Positions 47,101 through 59,849 of a stretch of DNA of 64,000 nucleotides are shown here, piece after piece. This stretch comes from Siphlonurus alternatus (taxonomy: Eukaryota; Arthropoda; Insecta; Ephemeroptera; Siphlonuridae), in assembly GCA_949825025.1 (NCBI GenBank), contig OX463779.1, positions 22,426,816 through 22,490,815 on the forward strand, written 5' to 3'. A program made the translations under genes and the position numbers. The first letter of the stretch is position 1. Every line of letters begins with the position of its first letter. The notes beneath the pieces are model-generated. The model saw only the letters and a program-made list of their open reading frames with translations. It was not told the origin of the DNA and did not search any database.

Positions 47101-50100
47101 AAAGTGTCACTGTATTAATGATGTGATTCCTTATTTTATTTTTTTACCATTGTTTCACGAATAAATTCTCGTTTTGTTGTTGTGGTAAATGCTGTAACTT
47201 GATGTGCAGGCGGAGTTGCCTACTTGCCTGCCAATCTTCCTGGATCGCCTGCGCAATGAAATCACTCGTCTCACCACTGTCAAAGCCCTCACCAAGGTGG
47301 CTGGCTCGCCTCTGCACATCAACCTGCAGCCTGTGCTGGTGAGTCAACAATATAAATGTTTGCCTTACACACTTCGTTAATTCAGCTGGCAATTTTTCAC
47401 TGAACACTTTCAAAATATAATAAATGTCATTGCTGCTTGAAATGCTATGGAATATTAATATGTATTTTACTATGGATATAGCTCTGTGCTGTGTATCAAG
47501 CAGCAGAAATAATTATTAAAGAAATAATACCCTGAAAAAATATTTCTTACATACTGTATCACAGAATATGCTGTAATGTTTAATCAGAGATAGAAAACAG
47601 GGTAAATTCTGTATAGTGGCAGTTAAATATTATTTTAATATTTAAAAATTATGAACTGCATTTTTTTATAGCAGGTTATACCAAGTCATGTCACACATTA
47701 TTTTATTTTATTAAATTATGTTTTGTTGCAGGGAGAGGCAATGCCTATCCTGGGCTCTTTCCTGCGTAAGAACCAGCGAGCCCTCAAGCTGAGTACTCTG
47801 ACCTTGCTGGACGTGCTGGTGCGAGGCTACAGCAACGTCATGGCCCCTGAGCTGCTGAGCAAGGTGGGAGCAGGCTCGAGAATATGTGACATTGTAGAAA
47901 AAAAATCCATCCATTCTAATTAATCCATAATACATAGTATTTTAAATTTATTTTTCACTGTCAAAAACCCCTTAATACACTACAACAAGGAAGATACTGT
48001 TTGAAACTAATGCCATCTTGTGTAGGTTATTGTGGAGCTACCGCCACTGCTCAACGAGTCTGACCTGCACATCGCTCAGCTCACCCTGACCCTGCTGACC
48101 TCAGTGGCTCAAGTGCTGCCCTCTGCTCTCACCAGCATTGGCAACGACATCCTGCCTGAGATCCTTGTGCTTGTCCGCTCACCACTGCTGCAAGGTATGC
48201 CTAATTTATTGGTTGTGACCTACATCCTCATCATCCACATAAACAATAAAATCCTTAATGATTCAATTGCGTAAAAAATCTCTTGGTACACAATGATTTC
48301 TTAACTCTTGGCATTAAAAGATATGCAAAGTAATGTTCTTTTAAAAAATAAACTAAAATCAGTACTAATTGCAAATAATAATACATACATAACTTTACAC
48401 CATATCCCTTACGGGGTAAACCAGCAAATCATAATATAAGTATTTAATAAAAGAGTGGAAAGTAATTTTTATTCTGTATAATGTTTGCTTTTACTTAGAA
48501 AATATTTAAAGGGTGTATGTGTACACATTCTTATTTAATTTTAGTTTTTAATAATGGTTTAAGTAATTTTGAACCTTATATGTGAATCATTTTGTAATAT
48601 ACAACTGTATTTGTAATAAAAAATGAATTATTAATAATATTAATAAAGAGTCATTAAAAAAGAGTGAAAAAGGCTGTGAAATTTTTGTGTATGAATGAGA
48701 TTTATGTATCAGTTTGTAAACAAGAGAAAATAATAAAAGATAATAAAGGCTGATACATAAAAATTTGTCAGTAATAATTATGCAATTGGACTAATTAAGC
48801 TATTTACTTGTGTTGAAAGCTTCGGGCAAATGGTTGAAAACTATAAAACTGATAACTGAGCATTGTTTGGTGACAGGTGCGGCACTTGTCTCGATGCTGG
48901 AGTTCTTCCAGGCCCTAGTGCAGGCTGGCCTGCCAGGCCTCGGCTTCCGAGACCTTGTTGCTCTGCTGAGACACCCCGTGTTAGCAGTCGACCCCACAGC
49001 CCTGGGCCTGCAGCTCCACAAGCAGGTCAGAGCTGCCTGCATATAACATGTTAATAATATATATATATATTTCTTCATTTTGTTATTATAATAGTAAAAG
49101 GCAAGAGAAACAAAACCCTTGCACAGCAATCATTGCCTCAAACAAATCATTGCAGTAATGCTATACTGGTATATTTGTTCACTGCTTGTAATATACTTAG
49201 TCAACTTGCTGTGATTGTACTAACTGACTGCTTGGTCCACAGGCTCTGCACTCGCTGGCCAAGTGTGTGGCAGCCATTGCCCTCACAGTGCCTGGAGAGG
49301 CCCTCAATGTGCCCCGCCAGCTCGTCTCCGACCCCAGAATCGGGAACTCAAACCAGGAGCGTGTCTTCAACATGTATACTCTTGGAGAAATCGGCCGACA
49401 CCAGTAAGTAACATATTTTAGCAGATCACCTAACTAATTTTGATTTCTATATTTTTTAATGGGTGTGACTGGCTACTAGATGAAAGAGTTGGTAGGAGGA
49501 AGGCAGTTTACGGCTGTCTATACTCCGCTGGGGTGATTAAGACCGCGGAATGTTGTGCAAACAACATACGTGCCCCGCTAAGAAACGGTACTTAACTGTC
49601 TGGCGTGCAGACTGGGTATTAGGAGCCCCAGAGAGCACTGTGAACAATGTTGAAAAACAAGTTCCGCCATTGGTAACCAAACCAACCAACCAAACCAAAT
49701 TTAATATCTCTAAATCACCTCTAACAATAGTAACAATAGTGTAGATGATTTAAACTGGTCAAAGATTATTCAAGACTATATTGTAAAATATTTACAGTAA
49801 TTCAAATATAAAGTAACTAAAAAAAAAAAAATGGTTGCAGTATTTTTCCTCAAGAGCTGTTTTTGTCCCCCAATTTCATACTTAAAACTATTAAATATTA
49901 ATAAATAGGTGCAAATTCAGTCAGTTTGCAAGGTTGTTATTTATGACATATTGTGTAGTACAGTATCTGTTTGTATGTTCACAGGGACCTGAGCAGTGTG
50001 AAGGAGGTAGCAGAGGTGCTGCTGTCAGCCTTCAGCTCTACATCAGAGGAGGTCAAGTCTGTGGCCGCCTACGCACTGGGCAGCGTAGCCTCTGGCAACC

Positions 50101-53100
50101 TTGACCGCTACCTGGCCGTCATCATGACTGAGATGCGAGCAAGGCCAAAGCGTGAATATCTGCTGCTGCACTCGCTCAAGGAGGTAAGCATTTCTAAATG
50201 CAAACATTTAAATTTCTAAAATTTTTATTTACTTTTTCTTATAAATTTATTATTTATATCTGTAAGATTAATAATATCAGTCATTTGAAATCTCAGTAAA
50301 GTCACCTTGATTTTATTAATTTTATTTACTAAGTCAACTTGCCGTCAATAGAATTTTTTGAAGTTGATCTTTTTAATCAGTTTTGTAAAAATTGAGAATT
50401 TGACTTACATTAGAGCGTCTTAAACAAGGTATTAGAATTTTCTTAAAGATTAATCTCAGTAACATTGGTGTCATAATGTTGCATTGTAAATTTCTGTCAG
50501 ATGGAATCAAATGAAATAATTTTAAAATGTTCTAAAATTTAAGCACTTATTGTTTAGCCAAATTCAAGGGGGCAATTTTCTCACAACAGCTCCATTTCTG
50601 GTCTCCATCAATAAGCCTCCATAAGGCCCAATATTCTTCCACCTCAATTTTCAATTTGTATTAGTGTATTATTATTATTAATTTTCAAAACTGATCAGGT
50701 GGATCCTCTTCAAAATTTATATGCCACCTATTAATGTCAGGTTAAAAGTCCCCTGCAAGTCTTGTTGCATTCAAGGAGGCTGGTTTCGAAATCTCAATCA
50801 ACTGAGATTCATCTTTAAGAGTAAGGCCCAATCCCACTCATGAAAATTACGAAAAAAAAAATTAAATGTTCTCCTCTACATCCCCTATCAGTAGCTAAAA
50901 TATCAGGTATACAAATTCGAGCTAGTTTTTAAGTTATGATCTTTTAAAGTCAACTAATTTAACATGGAAGTTCCATTTCTCCATGTTAATTACAGGGTAG
51001 TCAACTTGAAAAATTCATAACTCAAAAACTAGCTCAAATTTGTATACCTGATATTTTAGCCACTGATAGGGGATGTAGAGGAGAACATTTTAAAAAAAAT
51101 TCGTAATTTATTTTCATGTGTGGGATTTTTTTTTTTTTTTTTTTTTAAACATTGGGCGTGTTACCTTCCCCTTAAGTCATTTTTTGAGCATTCTCATTCT
51201 TATTTTTTACTGTACGTTTTAAATTCTTCAGAGAGAAATATTCTGTTGCTCCAGTAATACCTAACAAGTAAAATAGATCCATTTTGTTTCTTTATTTTTC
51301 CTTATGAAAAGAAAATTTTGTTTTCATGTCAAAACTGTTCTTGAAATTAATGTATTGTAACCCAGTACAAATATTCAGTGTGTAAATCTAGTGAAAAAAT
51401 ATGTTTAATTTGCTTGAAGCATTTATTTGATCCCTCGGTAGATCAAAGCTGGATTACAGACAAAATTAATACAACTGCTTTTAAAGTATATCGTCGAAAT
51501 ATCCAAAGTCAACTTGCTAGACTTTGGCTAAATAACCAAAACCTTTCAAATTGACTTCAAAAATTTAGACATTATCACCACAATATTTACCTTGTTCTTG
51601 TTTGTTTGCAGATGATCAGCTACCAGGCTGGCTCAGTGTCTGGCCGGCAGGCTCTGCAGCCCCATGTACCCAACATGTGGCAGTACCTGTATGAGTACCG
51701 TGAGTGCTCCGAGGAGGGTACTCGTAATGTTGTGGCCGAGTGCCTGGGCAAGCTGACCCTGATCGACCCTGACACCCTGATGCCTCACCTGCGAGACTCC
51801 CTCAACTCTGATTCAGCCCACATGCGCACCATCGCTGTCACTGCAATCAAGTTCACCATCTCTGATCAGGTGAGTGTGAAGCCAAATTTGGTATGAGTAA
51901 ACCATGCTCTTGTCACAAAATGCTGTGACTGTAATATCCCATCAGTTCGGACAAAATAGTTTGAAAATACACTCTCTCTTCTCTTTGAAAGCAAAGTATT
52001 GATGTTCTCTTTCACTTCTGCAGCCCCAGGCCATCGACCCACTGCTACGCCAGCACATGGGCCAGTTCCTGGCAGCTCTCAAGGACGAAGACCCCAATGT
52101 GCGTCGTGTGGCACTAGTGGCGTTTAACTCTGCAGCACACAACAAGCCTTCGCTGGTGCGTGATCTACTGGATGACGTGTTACCGCAGCTGTATGAAGAG
52201 ACCAAAGTCAAGGTGGGACTCTTAATCTTTATTCCATTAAAATTTTATAAGATTTGCTTTGTTTATTATTTTGCTATGAATATTTTTCTAACATAATGTA
52301 TTTTTTTGAGTGCAGAAGAAGCTGATTCGTGAGGTTGAGATGGGTCCCTTCAAGCACACAGTGGATGACGGTCTGGACATCCGTAAGGCTGCGTTTGAGT
52401 GCATGTATACGCTGCTGGACGCGTGCATGGACCGCTTGGACGTGTTTGCCTTCCTGGATCACGTGCAAAACGGGCTCAAGGATCACTACGACATCAAGAT
52501 GCTGACGTATCTGATGGTGGCACGACTCGCTCAGCTTTGCCCTTCTGCTGTCTTGCAGAGTGAGTACCAATTCATAGTACTGTGTTTACATCAATGTGGA
52601 AAAAAATCAAGTTCTCTCAATAACTTGCCAAGAAATGTAATCTTCAAAAATTTCAACTTGCTGTGATACTACATTGCCTACTGATATAGTTATATCATAT
52701 CTAGTGCTGGATAATGTCTAAGAAAATTAGATAAATATTAGAGCTCGCAAGGTTTATTTAGCTTATTGAATTATTAAACTGAAGGGTCAATTTTTTTTTT
52801 ATTTGAACCACACCCTTGTAGCAGAGCTTCTCATCAAGGTAGTATCATGTTCTGAGCATGCGTCTGTGTGTGTGCAGGGCTGGTAATGCTGGTGGAGCCT
52901 CTCAAGAAGACGTGCACCACCAAGGTGAAGGCCAACTCAGTGAAACAGGAGTACGAGAAGCAGGACGAGCTCAAGCGCTCCGCCATGCGTGCAGTCTCTG
53001 CCCTGCTCGCCATTCCCTCTGCTGGTAAGTGATTGCAACACACTCGTCATCTCATTTAATCATTACATATATACGTACGTACTTAACATGACGCCAAATC

Positions 53101-55041
53101 CCTTATTGTGTAAGCCAGCAGCATTATTACCTCGGACGTTCATTAATGGACCTCCACTGTACTCAATTCTCATATACTCTACTTGCTTCAAATATACTCA
53201 TAATTTATCAATTATTAAATTAATTATTAAATTAAAAAAAATATTCATCTGAATGCTCATATTTGATGGAAGTACTGAATAAAAAAAGTATTACTGTACA
53301 ATGACTGTGCTGCTTGTTTTTTGTTTTGTTGTTCTTATTATTTGGTGGATAACCCAGTTTGACTTTTTTTCAAATACAGTCCACAATATTTAGTTTACAA
53401 GGAAAATAGTATTGACAGACTATTATTTACTAACAAACTAGCCATGGATATTTCAAATTCTATTCTTGGAAAAGTTTGAAAGTAAGAAATCTTGCAATGG
53501 AGGATAATATTCAATTCACTAATAAAATTTAAAATCAAATTAATAACGATATTAGCCTTGCCCCCAAAATGGTGGCTCCTGTTGCTACCTTGCTAAGGAT
53601 CCTTTGCCAACACGCACTTCATATCTCGTCATTCATTGTGGCAAATTGGGGCATTGATAGCTAATAAATAAGTTAAATTTAAATTAGTAATGGGGAATTC
53701 TCCTACATTTATTTATTTTTTTTTTTTTTTCAGATGCTCTATGCCTTGAAACTAAATGTACCAAAACAAAAAAGTTTCAATTTTTAAAATTGGAGACAAG
53801 GGAATTTTTTAAAAATCTTCCTTCTTTTGAATTTAGCGCCAAAACGTCACGTTTTCATGCAAAATTTTCATGCAATAAATTTATATTTTCGATTATCACT
53901 CTTAAAGTAAACTGATATTAGAGACAAAACTATTGATACTTGGGTAGAAAAACCCGCTGATTTCGATCGTGTTACTAAAATTTATAGCCAATCACTACTT
54001 GATGCTCAAACTATGATATCAGGCAGTTGTTGTATGTTAACTAGGGAGTTTCTACGTCACAATTTTCAGGTTTGTGCGCGGATTGCATACTTTGCCCCTA
54101 TTCTAATAATCCTTTTAGAGTCCCCAAATTTGAGTTAAAAAAGTTGAAACTTAAGTCAAACTTATTGTTAATATTTACCCTATCATAATATAGTAGTTAA
54201 TTTAAAATTTGAGTAGTAGTAAGAGAATTCCCCACTGTGTAAAGAAAGTAATAAAATTAATTTTAAGGCTAGAAAATACTCTTAGAGACCGAGACATGGT
54301 AATTGAAATTCAAATTTACTCCTTAAAGGGGTACCAAAGTGAATACTTTTTTTACATATTCGGGCAGCTAAGAATTATTCTAACATCCCTGTGGCTCAAT
54401 ATTTTCGTACAATGCCTAGTTGTTTTACAATTAATTATTTAGTTTGAAAAGTGAGTTCTATGGCCGTTGATTGATTCAAGCCGATGCGCGTCCGCAGCGG
54501 CCGGTGATATGACAAGAAAGGGGCGGGAGGAGGTTCCCATGATTCGCGGGAAATTCTCGTCGTATCAGCGGTCGCTGCGGGAGCGCATCGGCTTGAATCA
54601 ATCAACGGCCATAGAACTCGCTTTTCAAACTAAATAATTAATTTTAAAATAACTAGGCATCGTACGAAAATACTGAGCCACAGGGATATCAGAATAATTC
54701 TTAGCTGCTTGAATCTGTAAAAAAAGTATTCACTTTGGTACCCCTTTAAGAAATAACATTATAAGGTAACTAAATAAAAAATAAATAGTTCCAAGATGCG
54801 CCACTAGGAGGCAGATCCCTTATTTGGACTAGTGAATACTGGTCCTAATTTACATTGTCCCCTTGAATTTTCGTGGTGTTGAATGTTTTTGTGTTGTTTT
54901 ACAGACAAGAGCCCCCAGCTCGCTGAATTCCTCGCCACAATCAAGAGTACCCCTGAGCTGCAGACAATCTTCGAGTCCATCCAGAAGGACTGTGGTGGTG
55001 CGGGTGGCCAGGACTCCCCCACCCTGATGGACTTGAGCTGA
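40490..55041 (+). CDS. CAND1: CAND1, cullin-associated NEDD8-dissociated protein 1
   Basis: CAND1 is a HEAT-repeat solenoid that wraps unneddylated cullin-RBX cores and exchanges substrate receptors. Twenty-two exons: 40490-40531, 40930-41099, 41709-41922, 41985-42133, 42337-42480, 42566-42728, 44561-44834, 44965-45104, 45392-45552, 45862-46067, 46711-46865, 47210-47338, 47732-47863, 48026-48194, 48877-49025, 49243-49403, 49985-50183, 51612-51869, 52024-52212, 52316-52559, 52878-53024, 54905-55041. All phases join, giving 1243 residues (human 1230). Landmarks: [15 protein letters not shown] start, [15 protein letters not shown], an acidic loop at about 312-350 before [39 protein letters not shown], and [20 protein letters not shown] near the C-terminus. 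Two donors are GTGGGA (after 47863 and 52212). Introns 2, 6, 16, 17 and 21 contain repeats or mobile elements. The gene appears intact. Confidence 0.97.
41258..41453. repeat. Possible decayed MITE in CAND1 intron 2
   Basis: AAGGTCCATTCACAT at the left and the inverted, imperfect AATGTAAATTGGCCTT at the right enclose a segment richer in GC than the rest of the intron. The match is imperfect and no second copy was seen. Confidence 0.35.
42910..44078. mobile_element. Non-autonomous hAT-type transposon with 8-base target duplication (CAND1 intron 6)
   Basis: The element runs 42918-44070. It begins CAGTGGCGTGCGGT and ends with the inverted ACCGCACGCCACTG. It is flanked by the direct repeat AATATATA at 42910-42917 and 44071-44078, an 8-base duplication as made by hAT transposases. 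The 1153-base interior has GC-rich patches but no transposase frame. Its right side abuts a (TA)n microsatellite. Confidence 0.85.
44071..44128. repeat. (TA)n microsatellite
   Basis: About 28 TA units immediately right of the hAT-type element, probably expanded from the AT-rich target duplication. Confidence 0.9.
49461..49700. repeat. SINE-like element with (ACCA)n tail (CAND1 intron 16)
   Basis: A 240-base stretch, clearly richer in GC than the intron around it, ends in short tandem repeats of AACC/ACCA type. Part of its start (TGGCTACTAGATG) resembles a polymerase III A box, but no clear B box was found. It contains no supported exon. A short tail-like run of ACC repeats also occurs near 61020-61040. 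It is unclassified. Confidence 0.4.
50815..51175. repeat. Long palindromic MITE, family C, copy 2 (CAND1 intron 17)
   Basis: This is the same element as 31725-32069: it shares ATGTTCTCCTCTACA, ATATCAGGTATACAAAT and the inverted arms. TTAA borders both sides. The termini are more diverged, and a poly-T run interrupts the right arm. Confidence 0.85.
53688..54238. repeat. Possible TIR element in CAND1 intron 21
   Basis: TGGGGAATTCTC at the left and GAGAATTCCCCA at the right are inverted over 12 bases. The interior has no matching arms or recognised frame. The boundaries are uncertain. Confidence 0.35.
54322..54750. repeat. Long palindromic MITE in CAND1 intron 21
   Basis: The ends CTTAAAGGGGTACCAAAGTG and the reverse complement enclose arms of about 200 bases. 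The arms share ACTAGGCAT, GTTGATTGATTCAAGCCGAT and GAGTTCTATGGCC-type blocks in inverted order around a GC-rich centre. The transcript would form a long hairpin. Confidence 0.85.
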
Positions 55042-55861
55042 GCTGCGGCCGGCTAGCACCAACAAGAGAGTGATGAGAGTGAATGTGAAGTCGGCCAGCT
55101 AGCTAATGAGTGAGCCAGGCCTGCAAACAAACTGTTCCATGTCTGTGTCCCCTACAAGCTTTGTGTTATCTTTGACTGAGGAAATAATAATTAATGAATG
55201 AAAACGAGAAGATATTGCTACTATATAAAAATTTAAGTTTATTTGCATAATAAATAATAATAAGAAAAAAAAAACTGTAATAAATAATACAGAAGATACA
55301 ATAAAGAAATGATTATTATTATTATTGAACATTGTAGCTAAGATCTGATTATTAAAAAATGCAGATTTGAATTTTCAAAAACAAAATGTTTTTATTTATT
55401 TTTTTTACGTACTGTATACCACTTAAGATAATTATTTTTTTATTAAAATTACAAGTATAACAATTAAATTTAAATGAATGATAGTATGATGTTAATAGTG
55501 TATTATATATACCATGAATGAAGATAATTAATACTATGACTTAGGTATTTCTTATACAATATTTACATTTGATATCAGTATTTAGTGTTAATAAATTAGG
55601 AAAATATTTCATTTGTACAGAAAAAACTTTGAGACATACATTTAATACAGGTTTACAATATTACAACATACATATATTATATATAAATTCGGCAATCCAT
55701 TTCTCTCCCGTGAAATTTCTCCAAATATATAATTTATGTATAAAATAAATATATGGAGCTTCATTTGATATAGAGAACTTTTGGCCGTCTTCCTAACTCT
55801 ACTTAGTGCGACTCTAGCCTAATCTTTGGCCGGGTAAATGCATCTTGCTCGGCTAAGCTGG
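55042..55861. other. Convergent intergenic gap between CAND1 and TMEM205-like gene
   Basis: The 3' UTR of CAND1 with AATAAA signals near 55249 and 55279, and the 3' UTR of the minus-strand TMEM205-like gene. AT-rich with ATT repeats near 55310-55326. Nothing else was recognised. Confidence 0.5.
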
Positions 55862-57715
55862 TCATGTGAGTGCAAGGCGTTGGGCTAGGAAGTGGAGGTG
55901 CATAGCTGCTATTGCAAGACACGCCATGTTGGCCACTGCGATGGCGCTGTGCACACGACGGAATGCCTTGTGAAGCTTTAGGTAGTGTGGACAGTGCACT
56001 AGTGCTCCCATGTCCTGACGACCAATCTCTGAGCCCAGTCCAGTCTTGGCTTCAATCTCCTCCTTGGCGGCAATGAGTGAGACGAGGGGACCAGTCAGGT
56101 AGAGCCACACGATCAGCTCTCCCAGGAAACACGCTGCTAGAACAACGCCCTGTAACAATACAAATTACAGTTTAGATATTTATTTTTTTAAATGGCATAA
56201 ACTTACAAAATATCAAATACCTTTTTTTTGAAATGCGTTTTTTAAATTTTCTGAGCATTTGTTTTAATGGCCCGCCTATAAAACTTTTTTTTTTTTTATG
56301 AACAAAATTATTTGTTTTGCTATTTTGTTTTCAATATATAAGAATAGATGGAGAGTGAATTTGAACAATCTATCTGGACATTAATTATTGAATACAAATA
56401 AATTTAGAAGAATTAATTAACAGTAAAATTGTAGCATTTGAAAATTGAGCACCTTTACCTATATAACTTAAATAATACTGCATTTTTTGGTGCTAATTAA
56501 GAAAAAAAAAAGGAGAGGAATGCTCATTTAACTTAAACAAAAAAAAAAAAAAAAGAATAATAATTAACGAGAAAAAAAACATATTTGATCTTTCGTGCAA
56601 CTTTGATTTGCAAAGGTATTAAAAGTACCTGGAGAGCATGTGCGGGGTCCCAGGTTGCAGCCGGGTGCTGGCGTGTAAAGCCGATGAGCGTGCCGAGGCT
56701 GAGCGCGGCGTTGAGTGCGAAGTAGCGAGGGAAAAGCACGCGCTGTACGGCGCCGAACTGGTGACGTGGCAGCGAGAAGTACAGGGACAGACCTGTAATA
56801 TAGACGAGCACTGGTCAGCTGATGTTTTAAACCTTGCATATTAAACAATTAAGTGCGATATATATGGAAAGTAATAATTATATTATTATATGCGTCAATG
56901 TTCTTATATATAGCCATGATGAAATAACACATCTTGGTTCTAGCATATATGTGACACTCGTAACGTTTTTATTGATCACCTTAAATTGTTATAGATGCTT
57001 AATTTTCATGTATTCAAAATTTGCAAAAGCCGCAATTAAATGACGAAACAGAAAACACAATGTAATTGTTGTATTGTGACAATCGAGCTGTAGAAAAGAG
57101 CGACGAGGGACTCACCAGAGACAAAGGTCATCCAGAGCTGGGCACCGAAGTGTGCGGCGAAGCAGCCGAGGTGCAGCAGCGCGGCGGCAGTGGAGGCTGA
57201 GCGCTGGGCGGTGGGCCGCGCGAGGATCCAAGCGGCGGTGAGCACCGACACGAACAGCACTGCGTGTGCGGGCTGCGTAGTGCGCGTCAGCACACTGTGG
57301 ACACAACCGTCACAATAATTAGCACCTTAGCTAATCTAGCTCCAAATTTGTTTCCCTGACAGTTTAACTAAGCTTAAATAATTAATTGTGACACTGAATT
57401 TAATAAAAGCACGCGCGTATATTCGCGTCGACTTCTTTGACACAAATAATATATTGAAATCTTCATTTTAATTATATATGAATTGTTATAAATTGCTTGA
57501 TTTTTTTTATATCATCAAACACGACAACACAATTGTATTTTATAGCTTTTATAAAATATATTATATGATTTATATAAGTATAATAAATAATTTAATCATG
57601 CAAAAGAAATATTTAATATAATTAATATATCAATATTATATACGTGGTCATTTGCAACATAAAAAAACCCAGCATATTACATAAATGTACAATAGTTCAA
57701 TATTATTATTATAAT

Positions 57716-57746
<31 letters not shown>

Positions 57747-59645
57747 TATATATATATTTTACAAATAAACTAGTGGTGTTTCATGTTTCAATAATATATT
57801 TTTATTTCATATTCTATCGGTCAAAATGTCAATGGATGAAAGTGACTGCGCATGCATGTAGCCTAAGCTATAATAAAAATAAATACAGCTATAATATATA
57901 ATATATATTTCCTACATTTATAATTAATTTATAATGATGAATGAACTCGTGAAAGGTCACATATTTGAAAACCGCCCGTCATGCAAGAACTCGCTATATA
58001 TGACCTCTGATCGCATAGCATCATGCGAGATTGAATTTGTTATGTAAGATGATGAAGAGCATCAAGAATGAAGTACCACCAAAAATCGCAATTGAACAAC
58101 TGAATATAAATTGTTGAAAAATTATAATTCAAATTAATTTAGACAACACTTTTCTAGTTCACTATTTTATTCATAATTATTATAGCTAGTTTTTTAAAAA
58201 GTTTTAAATTATGTGCATGTATATGCATGTGTTGTAATTTACCAAATACTGTGTAAAATTTTGGTTATTATATTTACAAATTAATTATCTGCATTGCTGA
58301 ATATGTAATGCATATATATGTATTATATTTTTTATATACACACAAATATTTAGTGTGTGATCATGGATTAACAAAACTGAACAAAGAAGTATAAAATAAA
58401 ATTTTACTTACTTGATTGTGAATGCCATATCATATATGATAGTGTTTTAAACCAATAAATCAAAATGTTAATGTATTTTACTTCAGTTACGTGATATATA
58501 TGTCGCAGAATTTAATCAATATCACTAAAATTCCAGCAAACTAAACACAAGCGTCACTAGAATATATATGGCACGTTCAGTCAGCAGGTTTAGTCAGTGT
58601 GGCGGAATGAGCCGCGTGCTGAGCTGATGATATTCAAATTGTTTTTGAGGCTATTGGTTAGTTTGAAATATATTGCCCATGGACATATTCTAGACGAATG
58701 ATAGACTACCCATTCTGGTCACGTGACTGCATTATTCTCGAGTTCCGTACGACAGGCGGTATAGACATGTGCGAACTTATATATATTTATGTTAAAAGAG
58801 CAGAATCAAAATATGTTGGTGACACGAAGGTCACATGTATGACTTATCCATCACAACTTGATCATCATGGTTGATCAAGTTCAGAGTGTCACTTTTGACG
58901 CATTTGAAATAATATTTCCTCAAAAATTTGAGAGCTTACTGAAACGTAGGCAACTGTTGGTGCAGCGGCGTCGTAGCCACTCGAGGTTGCCTAGCTACAG
59001 GCGCCCTTTGCCAGCAGCTGAGTTCAACGCGCGATTTAACATCCCTCTGATGTCTGATGTCAAAAGCTCATCATCACACACTTAGTGTATAATTATGATA
59101 CAAAATCAATTATATATAATAGAACTATAAATAAAATGATATAATTTTATAATAATTGTATATTTCAATATACTGATTGATTAATGTAAAAAATTACACG
59201 CTTACTTTTATTTATCGCTGTAAATTAATTAAACTTTATTTCATAAAAATTATGCTATGCTTTTAAAAAAGTTTATAAAATATTTAACAATGATTCAAGC
59301 ATGAACCATAATGTCTATATAACTAAAATACGTTTCTACGTTTCTTTGGAAAGCTAAAAAGATTTCATATTTCGAAATGTATTGAAAACACTGACAAAAT
59401 TATTAAAAGTGCACTCACACGAAAGCGCGCGACTGCTGCATGTGGTGAGCCCCGCAGTACGCGAGGTCGACGAAGCTCTTGGTATAAGCGGTCATCACCG
59501 CCATAGCGTCCATGGTGGGTGCAGGTGACTCCAGTGAGGGTTGCTTGAAGCGACGAGGTATTGAGGTGGGGTGAACTCTAGGACGTTTTTCAGCCACCAC
59601 GACATCCTCGCCAAGTAATTTGTCCGCTAATGTTCTAGCACACAT
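55862..59645 (-). CDS. TMEM205: TMEM205-like membrane protein (DUF4149 family)
   Basis: Four exons on the minus strand: 59645-59419, 57294-57116, 56792-56629, 56149-55862. All are GT-AG with matching phases, giving 285 residues. Human TMEM205 has about 189; the extra length is an N-terminal region of some 95 residues, mostly exon 1. Family marks are LWMTFVSG followed across the splice by LYFSLPRHQFGAVQ and FPRYFALN, then a C-terminal pair of hydrophobic segments. Five membrane segments can be seen: AVLFVSVLTAAW, the segment ending LWMTFVSG, ALNAALSLGTLIGF, VVLAACFLGELIVWLYL and AVANMACLAIAAM. The human protein is an integral membrane protein linked to cisplatin resistance; its basic role is unclear. 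The start codon follows a TATA box with initiator, so the extension is probably real. Confidence 0.88.
58718..58727. promoter_or_regulatory. Palindromic E-box (CLEAR-like) in TMEM205 intron 1
   Basis: GTCACGTGAC is identical to the site at 8151-8160. It lies in a GC-richer patch at about 58590-58760 that also has a CCAAT motif in reverse (CTATTGGTT). This patch may be a promoter for the small plus-strand ORF that follows. Confidence 0.35.
58867..59085 (+). CDS. Possible small gene nested in TMEM205 intron 1 (72 codons)
   Basis: The frame ATG to TAG on the opposite strand from its host encodes a basic peptide (MVDQVQSVTFDAFEIIFPQ, then KRRQLLVQRRRSHSR, then RRPLPAAEFNARFNIPL). GC content is above that of the surrounding intron, which favours coding or a decayed exon. 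A promoter-like patch lies about 150-270 bases upstream, and AATAAA occurs near 59132. No known domain is seen, and it could be a chance frame. Confidence 0.35.
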   Translation: MVDQVQSVTFDAFEIIFPQKFESLLKRRQLLVQRRRSHSRLPSYRRPLPAAEFNARFNIPLMSDVKSSSSHT

Positions 59646-59669
59646 TGTTGTATACGTCAGTGAAGAAAC

Positions 59670-59777
59670 TGGCCGGCCGGCGGAGAGGGAACAGTTATAT
59701 AGCAAAGCCGACTCTCGTGATGCCGCCGCCGCGGCTTTAGAATACCCCTACTCCCTTCTCTTACTTTTATGACGTCA
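59670..59777 (-). promoter_or_regulatory. TMEM205 promoter: CRE, TATA, initiator
   Basis: On the minus strand: TGACGTCA at 59777-59770, TATATAAC at 59701-59694, and CCAGTTTC with its A at 59670. The TATA to initiator distance is 31 bases, as in classical core promoters, and leaves a 25-base 5' UTR before the ATG at 59645. Confidence 0.65.
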
Positions 59778-59849
59778 CAACCACGCCTTCCTGTAGCGAG
59801 CATGTACGTACGATCACCAATTACCACGGCTACGTTCAAGTACGTGTGC

